DNA of 53,101 nt. Source: Cloacimonetes bacterium UBA5284. Its GTDB lineage: Bacteria > Cloacimonadota > Cloacimonadia > Cloacimonadales > Cloacimonadaceae. The notes under the pieces are model-generated. The model ran no database searches. It was given only the letters and a program-made list of their open reading frames with translations, and was not told the origin of the DNA. Below, piece by piece: positions 46,408-53,101 of the stretch. Position numbers and translations under genes: made by a program. Location: the NCBI GenBank assembly GCA_002410505.1, contig DHSO01000011.1, forward strand, positions 29,794 to 82,894, read 5' to 3'. The first letter of the stretch is position 1. The number at the start of each line of letters is the position of its first letter.

Positions 46408-46735
46408 GCAAATTTAATCTATGAATACTTAGAGCACCGTTTGTCCCATGTTTTTGCCAGCTATGGGATGTAATCATCGACGTGAGCTTTGGCGCTAATG
46501 CCAAAGAAGGAATTGACTTACTTATTTTTACGATATCGGCAAGATCCGGGAGCTAAAAAAATGATATGTGTCGATGGATGAACTAAGAGGATTGGAACAT
46601 GGTTTTGAAAGGTGAAAATCCGAGGATAAAAGCAGCGGATATAGTACCGTAATCTGGATCCGGGAGCTTGCTCTGAGATTTATCATACAGACTGCTGGTA
46701 TCGAGAAAGACGAATAGGGACTTTACTCCTTTATG
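46408..46735. other. Intergenic stretch below the broken lipoprotein gene
   Basis: No independent gene is clear. A 12-base direct repeat GATCCGGGAGCT occurs at 46543-46554 and 46657-46668. A hairpin CTTTGGC/GCCAAAG is at 46488-46494 and 46501-46507, without a T-run. On the minus strand the frame of the upstream barrel gene stays open for 50 codons after its TGA (46735-46583) and reads protein-like, e.g. LPDPDYGTISAAFILGF. Confidence 0.5.
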
Positions 46736-47542
46736 TCAATGGAAAACGGGTCCCATGCCCAGATAAAAAATAGTGTTCCATTCATCGTCTGAATCACCCC
46801 GTGTATACTCCCTGCCAATCTGCCCGGAGATCATCCACTTATTGCTCCATTGATAATCTATATGTGCCATCACAGCATTACGTTGATATTTATTAATGGG
46901 TTGATCGAGGAATGAGTAATAAGTCCAGGCTTCCTCTCCGCCTCTGTTCAGATCGCTTGTTTCCCAATCCCAAGCGCTGCGTCCGCTTAGGCTAACGATG
47001 AGATCACTTGCTTTCGAAATATGCATCAGTTTGCTATATGTGATGGGAACCTCTATGGATTTGCGATCATAACGGATTCTATAGTGAGATACAATATTTG
47101 TAACTCCTTTAGCTTTTGTGAATCCCGGAAAAACTGCAATGTAATCATCTTCTCCCAGAGCGAAAGACTTTTGAATGCTGATTTTCATTTGATAGCTTAT
47201 CGCCAAATCTGGAAAATATTGATCAAACATGGGGCCCTCGAAGCCATCGGTAAGTGCGAATCCACCTTGATAACAGAGGCTTACACCCTTCCCAAGACCC
47301 AAGGCCACTACCAAAGGCATCTGAAAGTGGCGATCTGCTTTGGGACTCTAGTGGATAATATTGTTTTCACTTTCCGGCTCATAGTATCCCAAAAAATGAG
47401 AATGATTGCTTGAACTGAAGCCAAGCCGGACAACCTTAGCGCCGAGGTTCACCGGAATCGCGTTTCGGGGATGGCTGTTGTCCATTGTGGCACATGCAGA
47501 AAGTAGTAAAACCAGGGTCAATGTTAAAAAAAGTCTCATCAT
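46736..47542 (-). pseudogene. Lipoprotein/beta-barrel gene interrupted by in-frame TAG
   Basis: One frame runs from ATG 47542 to TGA at 46738-46736 but contains a single TAG at 47350-47348 (codon 65). The part before it has a lipoprotein signal with lipobox LLSAC (Cys17) and NLGAKVVRLGFSSSN. The part after it continues in the same frame (SPKADRHFQMPLVVALGLGK) with alternating beta-strand patterns (DLAISYQMKISIQKSFAL, WMISGQIGREYTRGD). Neither half makes sense alone: the first has only the signal and a stub, the second lacks a signal. AAGGGA precedes the start. It is probably a recent pseudogene, unless the TAG is a sequencing error. Other genes here (prs, ffh, acyP) use TAG as a normal stop. 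Confidence 0.75.
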
Positions 47543-47550
47543 TTCCCTTC

Positions 47551-47560
47551 TAACATGTTA
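47551..47560. promoter_or_regulatory. Perfect 10-bp palindrome
   Basis: TAACATGTTA lies between the tRNA terminator and the lipoprotein gene start at 47542. It could be an operator for that gene; no protein can be named. Confidence 0.3.
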
Positions 47561-47574
47561 ACTTTTTTACATAT

Positions 47575-47599
47575 AAAAAAAAGCCTCGCTAAGGAGGCT
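47575..47599 (-). terminator. Rho-independent terminator after tRNA-Leu
   Basis: Stem AGCCTC (47582-47587) with GAGGCT (47594-47599), six-base loop, followed on the minus strand by a run of eight or more T. It starts 6 nt past the tRNA CCA end and closes the run that begins at 52579. Confidence 0.92.
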
Positions 47600-47604
47600 A
47601 TACT

Positions 47605-47692
47605 TGGTGCAGAAGGCGGGACTCGAACCCGCACACCCGTTACAGGCACAAGATCCTTAGTCTTGCGTGTCTGCCAATTCCACCACTTCTGC
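47605..47692 (-). tRNA. tRNA-Leu (anticodon AAG)
   Basis: Folds as a class II tRNA on the minus strand. Acceptor stem GCAGAAG/CTTCTGC, Leu-type D arm (GTGGAATTGGCAGACAC), anticodon stem CAAGA/TCTTG, a variable arm with CCTG/CGGG, T arm GCGGG/CCCGC, discriminator A and encoded CCA. The anticodon loop is CTAAGGA, so with U33 fixed the anticodon is AAG (47658-47656), reading CUU. Bacterial leucine tRNAs of this box usually have GAG; A34 would need conversion to inosine by TadA for wobble. It lies 6 nt downstream of secG and is probably co-transcribed. Confidence 0.93.
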
Positions 47693-47698
47693 GAAAGA

Positions 47699-48058
47699 CT
47701 ATTCGCCCTGAACCGGTACAGCCGGTGTTTCAGCTGGAGCAGCTGCGGGAGCTACGGGCTCGGAGGGAGCTTCGGTATCGGGCAGTTTGCTTTGACGTTC
47801 TTGCACTTCTTGCAATGTGCCACCGCGTAAATCTTTTACCAGAAAAGCGAGCAGGATGCAGGATGCCGCAAAGATGAGAGCCAAAATCTGGGTCCATTTC
47901 TTCAGCATCTGGGAAGCGCCGCTGCCGCCAAACACATTCATCGCCGCTCCACCAAGATTGGCATCAAGACCGCCTTTGGAAGTTTGCGCGAGGATCACCA
48001 ACACCAGTGCGATGCTGATGATCACATGAACGATCAGGGCTATTGTGTACAAAACCAT
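47699..48058 (-). CDS. secG: Preprotein translocase subunit SecG
   Basis: The 119-residue inner-membrane protein of the SecYEG channel has two helices (about 2-24 and 55-75) joined by the conserved loop AQTSKGGLDANLGG, NVFGGSGASQ. A Pro/Ala/Glu-rich tail of about 40 residues extends it beyond the ~75-residue minimum. AAGGATATATAC precedes the ATG. tRNA-Leu follows, a pairing also seen in other bacteria. Confidence 0.93.
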   Translation of the reverse strand: MVLYTIALIVHVIISIALVLVILAQTSKGGLDANLGGAAMNVFGGSGASQMLKKWTQILALIFAASCILLAFLVKDLRGGTLQEVQERQSKLPDTEAPSEPVAPAAAPAETPAVPVQGE

Positions 48059-48088
48059 GTATATATCCTTAAATTAGTGTACTGTTAT

Positions 48089-48985
48089 TTACGTTTGAGC
48101 ACTCAAATTCGGGCCGCTGTTTCTGTCAATAGTTTTTTTGGGCAAGCTGCACAGAACCATTGCCAGAAACATCAATATCGCACCTATGATGTTTTGGTGC
48201 GATAGGGATTCTTTGAGTATCAGGTGAGAACCCAGTAGCGCGAAAACGCCTTCCAGGCACAAAATGAGCGCGGCGGCAGCCGGTTCAGCCTGCTTTTGCG
48301 CCTTGATCTGCAGGGTATAGGCAATTCCTACGCTGATCAGACCTCCATACAATATGGGCCAGAAGGCCTGCTGAAAACCCGCAAAGTATGCTCCGGAAAA
48401 AGCAGCATCCGGGTATTTGAACAAGCGCCAGATCATGGCAAAGCCGGCCGATAAGATCGCGCAGAGAGCAAATTGCCCAAAGGCCAGGGAGCCGGTGGAG
48501 CGAGATTTGCCATACTTGTCCACGAGTTGTACGTGAAGAGCCCAAAACACTGCCGACACCAAAACCATGAGATTGCCCAGGGATGCTCTGAGATCACCTA
48601 CGCTGTTTACCAGATAGAGCCCCGGCGTAGCCAGCAGTATTGCCAGCAGAACAGTTTTGGAGATACTCTGTTTGCGCATCAATCCGATTATGGGCACAAA
48701 GATCACATAAAGCCCGGTGATAAAGCCTGCTGCTCCCGCCGTTGTATAGTAAATTCCGACCTGTTGCAAGGATGCCGCGATGAACAGAACCAGCCCGGGT
48801 TGCCACACGAAAGGATCCGGCTTGCGAAAGCCTTTGTACAAGGCTCCGCGCACGAAGAGCGCTCCCAAGGCAAAGCGGATGGCATTGTAACTGAATGCAT
48901 CAAGGCTTTGGCTTCCCTTGCTCTGTGCTACAAAGGCAAAGCCCCACAGTGCTGCCGTGAGCAGCAAGATCAGGTTTGCAATCAT
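48089..48985 (-). CDS. EamA/DMT-family permease
   Basis: The 298-residue protein has ten predicted helices in two EamA repeats, starting LILLLTAALWGFAFVAQSKG and including FSYNAIRFALGALFVRGALY and the second-repeat motif LEGVFALLGSHLILKESLSH. Drug/metabolite transporters of this group export amino acids or other metabolites; the substrate is unknown. It lies 12 nt after the solute-binding lipoprotein gene. Confidence 0.88.
   Translation of the reverse strand: MIANLILLLTAALWGFAFVAQSKGSQSLDAFSYNAIRFALGALFVRGALYKGFRKPDPFVWQPGLVLFIAASLQQVGIYYTTAGAAGFITGLYVIFVPIIGLMRKQSISKTVLLAILLATPGLYLVNSVGDLRASLGNLMVLVSAVFWALHVQLVDKYGKSRSTGSLAFGQFALCAILSAGFAMIWRLFKYPDAAFSGAYFAGFQQAFWPILYGGLISVGIAYTLQIKAQKQAEPAAAALILCLEGVFALLGSHLILKESLSHQNIIGAILMFLAMVLCSLPKKTIDRNSGPNLSAQT
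48106..48129 (-). promoter_or_regulatory. Candidate internal promoter for secG
   Basis: TTGACA on the minus strand at 48129-48124 with TTGAGT 17 nt further (48106-48101 region). It lies inside the 3' end of the DMT permease gene, 65 nt before the secG ATG. Confidence 0.3.
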
Positions 48986-48997
48986 TCAAGCTGCAAT

Positions 48998-49738
48998 CTA
49001 GCGATCAAACCACTTGCTATGCAATCTCGCTAATTCCCCGTTGGCTTTGATGGTATCAAATGCTTTCTGCCATTTTTCCACGATTTTTGTGTTTGTAATC
49101 TTGGAGATGGCTATGTAATAATCCGTTGAAAGCAGTTCCAGCACAGGTGTGAAGGTATCCGGATCCACTTTGGCCTCTCGACACAATTCCGGCAAAGTCA
49201 CATCCGTAAAAACTCCCAGATCTGCCTTCTGATCTGCCAGAAGTTTTACTGTATCAATGGGATCCTTGCTGCTTACCAGATTCTCGAAGCCTAGCTCCAT
49301 GAGGTGTTGCTCGGTAAACCAGTTTGTGGTGGTTGCAATTGCTTTGTAGGTTTTTGCCACTTCCGCGTCAATGGGAACCAGCATGCGGTTCCGATGAGCG
49401 TAAAAGCTTGCTACGTTTGAACCCAGAGGACCGATGAAGTGGAAATAATCTTCCCGTTCGGGAGTCTTATCCATAGTAAACAGGACCACGTTTTCCTCAC
49501 TGAGAGCGGTGGCATAGGCATCGTCCCAACTGGACAACTGTATGGGAAAATCTGTGCCCAATTCTGCTTGGATTGCATTCACTACATCGCTGCCAAATCC
49601 GCTGGCTTCATCGCCATCCATAAAACTGAGAGGGGGGTAATTTTCAGTGAGAATCCTGATCTCTTCCTGAGATTTTGAGCAAGCGCCGACAATCAGCAGA
49701 AAGGCGATCAGAAACAGGCTTAACGATAATTTGTACAT
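48998..49738 (-). CDS. Solute-binding lipoprotein, family 3 type
   Basis: The 246-residue protein has a lipoprotein signal with lipobox VGAC (Cys20) and a family 3 periplasmic binding domain: ILTENYPPLSFMDGDEASGF, DVVNAIQAELG, FTMDKTPEREDYFHFIGPLG and WQKAFDTIKANGELARLHSKW. Such proteins feed polar amino acids to ABC importers or act as free sensors. No ABC permease or ATPase is nearby, so it is an orphan here. It starts after a short gap downstream of the methyltransferase gene. Confidence 0.88.
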   Translation of the reverse strand: MYKLSLSLFLIAFLLIVGACSKSQEEIRILTENYPPLSFMDGDEASGFGSDVVNAIQAELGTDFPIQLSSWDDAYATALSEENVVLFTMDKTPEREDYFHFIGPLGSNVASFYAHRNRMLVPIDAEVAKTYKAIATTTNWFTEQHLMELGFENLVSSKDPIDTVKLLADQKADLGVFTDVTLPELCREAKVDPDTFTPVLELLSTDYYIAISKITNTKIVEKWQKAFDTIKANGELARLHSKWFDR

Positions 49739-49756
49739 ATCTGCTCCTATATATGC

Positions 49757-50923
49757 TTAAGTGGGGTCATGCTGATCCGTAGGCTCGATTTGCTTGTGGA
49801 TTACGATCTTTGCCAGTCTGGAATCCAGATCCCCATTTTTCAGGCTTTTGGTCCAGTGCGCTCTCAAACGCAGTTTTGGTACCAAATCCTTTGACCCGCA
49901 GAGGATATACGCGATTGATCCTTTGCAGTGTCGTTTCAAAAAGTCGCCCATTGCCATATAAATCTTGCCCACGTCTGCGCTATTGCTCAGACGTACTCCA
50001 TAAGGAGGATTCGAAAAAATGATGCCACTGAAATTACCTTGATAAGATTCAATCCGGCCGATACTTAAGCTTACTTTATCGCCAAATGGCAGACATGACA
50101 GATTCTCTCTGCTGGCTTCGATGGCATCGGGATTGATATCCGAACCCCGAATCAAGCCATGGGGCAATGGGTGGATTCTGCCATTGGCTAGGCCAACTAT
50201 TTTATCCCATAATTCAGCATCAAAGCCGGGCATAAGTTTCAACCTGCGATGATCTCTCAGGTAGCCCGCAGGTATGTCGCAACACAGCATCAGTGCTTCA
50301 GTCAGGATGGTTCCGCTACCGCACATCGGATCCCACAAGGGCACTGTTCTATCCCAGGCGCCAAGCTTGAGCATGGCAGCCGCCAATGTCTCTTGCAAGG
50401 GAGCATCCACAGAGCTTTTCCTGTATCCGCGTTTGTGCATGCTTTGCCCCAGAATATCCAGAGAGATCGTAGCTTTATTTTCATGAATATGGAGGTTAAA
50501 AAGGATGTCAGGTTCTTTATTTGAGAAAGACGGACGTGCACCGAAGCGTTCGCGGAAGCTGTCGCAAATGGCGTCTTTCAGGATCTGCCCCGCGTACAGT
50601 GAGTGTCGGGTGAAAGAATTGCTCACATTGCTGTCGATTCCGAAGTGTTGATCCGGATTGAATAGACTAGTCCAGTCGATATTCTTCTTTGCCTGCTGGT
50701 AAAGATACTTGATGCTATGACAGTCGAAATGCAGCAAGGGCATCAGCACGCGTTGCAGTAGGCGAGCCTCGTATAGAATCCTATACAGGCACTGCCGGTC
50801 GCAGCTAAAACTGATACCGCGAGGGATTTCCTGGATAATCTGAGCGCCAAAATCTTCCAATTCCCCTCGGGAATGCTTTTCCAAACTTCCCGATACCACA
50901 GCGAAATAGCGATTGTGTTCCAA
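49757..50923 (-). CDS. THUMP-domain RNA methyltransferase (RlmL/Trm14-like)
   Basis: The 388-residue protein has an N-terminal ferredoxin-like and THUMP region (1-160), then a class I SAM-dependent methyltransferase with PLWDPMCGSGTILTEALML, RGSDINPDAIEASRENL and the catalytic SNPPYGVRL. The family makes N2-methylguanosine in 23S rRNA (RlmL) or tRNA (Trm14/TrmN). It lacks the second (RlmK) domain of E. coli RlmL. The ATG lies 15 nt after the acyl-CoA synthetase stop. Confidence 0.9.
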   Translation of the reverse strand: MEHNRYFAVVSGSLEKHSRGELEDFGAQIIQEIPRGISFSCDRQCLYRILYEARLLQRVLMPLLHFDCHSIKYLYQQAKKNIDWTSLFNPDQHFGIDSNVSNSFTRHSLYAGQILKDAICDSFRERFGARPSFSNKEPDILFNLHIHENKATISLDILGQSMHKRGYRKSSVDAPLQETLAAAMLKLGAWDRTVPLWDPMCGSGTILTEALMLCCDIPAGYLRDHRRLKLMPGFDAELWDKIVGLANGRIHPLPHGLIRGSDINPDAIEASRENLSCLPFGDKVSLSIGRIESYQGNFSGIIFSNPPYGVRLSNSADVGKIYMAMGDFLKRHCKGSIAYILCGSKDLVPKLRLRAHWTKSLKNGDLDSRLAKIVIHKQIEPTDQHDPT

Positions 50924-50938
50924 TTTCAGATGCTTATA

Positions 50939-52579
50939 TCAGCTGTAAAGGTAACGTTTAATCTTCTGGGTAGGGGTTTTCTGGAATGGTTCACTGGCGA
51001 TCTGAATCTTTATGATGCGGCTAAAGTCCGAAAGCTGTTTGTTTACTTCTGTGCGGTTTTCTTCCATCAGTTTGCTGATCCGGCTTTCCGGGATATGATC
51101 GCTGTCCAGGGCTTCAAAATCCGGATAAATCATGGCGTGTAGCTGGTGATTGCGCTCCAGAACCAGAGATTCGCCCACATATGGCATATTGTTCAATTTT
51201 TGTTCCACCAGCTCGGGATAGATGTTCTCGCCGCTGGGGCCCAAGATCACGTTTTTACTGCGGCCGCGGATATAGACAAAGCCGTCTTTATCCATGGTGC
51301 CAATGTCTCCGGTATAGAGCCAACCATCGCGCAAGACTTCGGAGGTGGCTTCTTCAAACTTGTAATATCCCGTAAAGAGCTGTTCGCCTTTCAGCCTGAT
51401 CTCGCCGGGAATTGTCTGTGGATCTTTGGAATCTACTTTGATCTGCAAGAATTCCACCTGTTTCCCGCTGGATTCAAAACGGTGTTCCTGCCAGTTCGCG
51501 TAAGAGATCAGGGGTCCGCATTCGGTCATGCCGTAACCGATGGTGAAGGGGAACTTTATCTTCTTCATAAAGTGTTCCACTTCTGCGTTCATCGGAGCGC
51601 CACCGGTGATCAATTCGCGGATGTTGCCCCCAAAGGCTTGCATCAGTTTGTCATGGATTTTCTTTAAAATAATGTTTCTGATTCCGGGAACCTTCAGCAA
51701 GACTTTCATTTTTTTGGTTTCCAGAGTGGGTTGGAGCTGTTTTTTGTAGATCTTTTCAATCAGGAGTGGTACAGTGAGCACTACTTCGGGTTGAAGGTCT
51801 TTCATCGCTGCCAGTAACAGTTTTGGGGCAGGGATGCGGTCCATGAAATTGATGTGATTGCCCCGAGTGAAGGGATACAAGAAGTCAAAACTGCAAGCGT
51901 ATGCATGTGCCAGCGGCAGGAAGGCAAATACCTTTGCTCCCACACTGAAGAGCAGGTTTTTGTGGGCCACGATCAGATTTGCCAGGAGGCTGCGGTGGGG
52001 TAACATCACGCCTTTGGAAAAGCCGGTGGTTCCGCTGGTGTAAATGATGCTGGCAATGTCCTCATTATCGCACACATCTTCGAGATTGAAGCTGTCCTTG
52101 CTAAAAGCTTCAGTTTCACAGAATGCGTCGTAGCTTGGTAAAGCCAGTTGGTTTTTGCCATGCTTTTCTTCCAGGATGCCAAGATCATCCAGAGAAAAAA
52201 CATAGCGAACTTTACGTAACTGATCTGCATCTATGTTATCGTATTTATCCTTGGAAATGAAGAGCAGTTCGGCATCGCTGTGGTTGATGATATGCTGCGT
52301 ATCTTCAGGTGAGAAGTTTGCCAGAATCGGTACGATTGTGGCTCCGTAAGTGACGGTACTAAGCCAAACCAAGCCCCAATTGCTACAGTTCTTGCCTGCT
52401 AAAGCTATCTTGGCGCCCTTCTTGATGCCGGTTTCCTTGAAAATCCTGTGTAACCATAATATGCGTCCTGCTGCCTCAGAATAGTTCATGGCGGGACCGG
52501 GATAATCTGTTAACGCAGGAAGATCCCAGTATTCACGGATGGAATTTGCAAGCTTTACTATAAGCTTCTCTTCAATCAT
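50939..52579 (-). CDS. Long-chain acyl-CoA synthetase (AMP-forming)
   Basis: Adenylate-forming enzyme of 546 residues activating a fatty acid with ATP and CoA. It has the AMP-binding motif IIYTSGTTGFSKGVMLPH, ITGGAPMNAEVEHFM, FTIGYGMTECGPLISYA and DGWLYTGDIGTMDKDGFVYI followed by GRSKNVI. ATG 52579 has AAGGA about eight bases upstream; the frame stays open 18 codons further without a ribosome-binding site. It is first in the run ending at tRNA-Leu and has a TTGACA/TTTATT promoter candidate upstream. Acyl-CoA from it could supply the SPT-like enzyme, which is inference. Confidence 0.92.
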   Translation of the reverse strand: MIEEKLIVKLANSIREYWDLPALTDYPGPAMNYSEAAGRILWLHRIFKETGIKKGAKIALAGKNCSNWGLVWLSTVTYGATIVPILANFSPEDTQHIINHSDAELLFISKDKYDNIDADQLRKVRYVFSLDDLGILEEKHGKNQLALPSYDAFCETEAFSKDSFNLEDVCDNEDIASIIYTSGTTGFSKGVMLPHRSLLANLIVAHKNLLFSVGAKVFAFLPLAHAYACSFDFLYPFTRGNHINFMDRIPAPKLLLAAMKDLQPEVVLTVPLLIEKIYKKQLQPTLETKKMKVLLKVPGIRNIILKKIHDKLMQAFGGNIRELITGGAPMNAEVEHFMKKIKFPFTIGYGMTECGPLISYANWQEHRFESSGKQVEFLQIKVDSKDPQTIPGEIRLKGEQLFTGYYKFEEATSEVLRDGWLYTGDIGTMDKDGFVYIRGRSKNVILGPSGENIYPELVEQKLNNMPYVGESLVLERNHQLHAMIYPDFEALDSDHIPESRISKLMEENRTEVNKQLSDFSRIIKIQIASEPFQKTPTQKIKRYLYS

Positions 52580-52651
52580 AGCTCTATCCTTAATCTGCTG
52601 AAATTTGCGCCGCAAACATAGCGTTCGATACACTATTTCTACGCCAATAAC

Positions 52652-52680
52652 AATAAAGACCGCTACTCATGCTTTGTCAA
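52652..52680 (-). promoter_or_regulatory. Candidate promoter of the acyl-CoA synthetase run
   Basis: TTGACA on the minus strand at 52680-52675, then exactly 17 nt, then TTTATT at 52657-52652. The start codon is at 52579. Confidence 0.5.
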
Positions 52681-53101
52681 GTAAAAGATCATTTTCCATG
52701 TGGATGCGTTATTCGGAAGTATATATATTTGGAAGTGCGCCATCGTGATGCTTCACCTCACTAGAGACAAGCTGATTGCTGCTCAACATGCGTTATATGC
52801 TCGCGAGTTAACACGAATTTGCACAAATGATAGACTCATACAGATTTTCGTAGATAAAAGTGCATCTCTCTATGTATATGCTAACGAGAATTACATTGAT
52901 TCTATGGGATTATTGCGCTGCGCGAACTGCAGAACCGCAGCGTACAAAAATCCTGCAGGCCTTAACCATCCGCAGGACTCTTTCCTCCCCGATTAAAATG
53001 GCCGGCACATGGTTAGTGCCGGCTTTTCTGGACATCAAGAGTTTACAGACTTAGCAGTATCTATTAACTCGGAGATTGTTATTTTAAGTTTGTATCATAT
53101 G
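52681..53101. other. Right-end intergenic region
   Basis: No convincing gene. A plus-strand frame of 98 codons (52700-52996) has no ribosome-binding site or family resemblance. The region holds a hairpin CGCTGCG/CGCAGCG (52916-52922 and 52936-52942) and a strong terminator (53001-53027). A gene beyond 53101 may end here. Confidence 0.5.
53001..53027 (+). terminator. Rho-independent terminator
   Basis: A perfect 8-bp GC-rich stem GCCGGCAC (53001-53008) with GTGCCGGC (53016-53023), seven-base loop, followed by TTTT on the plus strand. On the minus strand it is followed by CATTTTAATC, so it could also stop a minus-strand transcript entering from the right. Confidence 0.75.

Noticed and set aside
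52700..52996. 98-codon plus frame at the right end
   Set aside because: No ribosome-binding site or family; overlaps a hairpin; composition not convincing.

Overview
The window reads as a near-continuous stretch of chromosome from a Gram-negative member of the FCB (Fibrobacteres-Chlorobi-Bacteroidetes) superphylum. The best guess is Candidatus Cloacimonadota or a close relative. The grounds are two gingipain-family (C25) proteins with FlgD-like C-terminal domains, a PorV/PorQ-type outer-membrane protein, a short primary-type sigma factor resembling those of Bacteroidetes, a serine-palmitoyltransferase-like enzyme, a phosphotransbutyrylase and an OadG-like peptide. The taxon name is inference; no marker search was possible. 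Genes are packed tightly with many 1-40 nt overlaps, and GTG and TTG starts are common.

Layout. 1-398: leader with short direct repeats and a TTGACA box. 399-11229 (+): proS, cinA, purD, then a 1673-residue C25 protein, a PorV-like barrel and a lipoprotein, i.e. a type IX secretion-like surface module. 11256-14286 (+): possible small ORF, SLBB export protein and a BY-kinase/chain-length protein with a 12-tyrosine tail. 14246-22479 (+): housekeeping run ispE, prs, rplY, pth, rpsF, ssb, rpsR, DUF2232, rplI, a membrane protein, a terminator, DUF721, rpe and ffh.

From 22480 on every gene is on the minus strand. Read in transcription order: (i) 52579-47605: acyl-CoA synthetase, THUMP methyltransferase, solute-binding lipoprotein, DMT permease, secG, tRNA-Leu, terminator; (ii) 47542-46736: a lipoprotein/barrel gene broken by an in-frame TAG; (iii) 46359-41859: small membrane protein, surE, pcm, cNMP-binding protein, AI-2E permease, SPT-like enzyme; (iv) pckA with its own terminator; (v) 39631-33528: pgsB, pgsC, pgsW, a secreted protein, an outer-membrane barrel, an acidic protein and gpsA; (vi) 33269-22648: acylphosphatase, LysM/M23 peptidase, sigma factor, ptb, rlmH, a 50-residue OadG-like peptide, a second C25/PorU-like protein, cysS, a beta-propeller protein and a small kinase-fold protein.

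The themes are envelope biogenesis (type IX-like secretion, polysaccharide export, possible gamma-glutamyl polymer, LysM peptidase, possible sphingolipids) mixed with translation genes. Most notable are the pgsBCW cluster carrying an outer-membrane barrel and a secreted protein, the pair of PorU-like proteins, the polytyrosine kinase tail, a tRNA-Leu with anticodon AAG, and the TAG-interrupted envelope gene.
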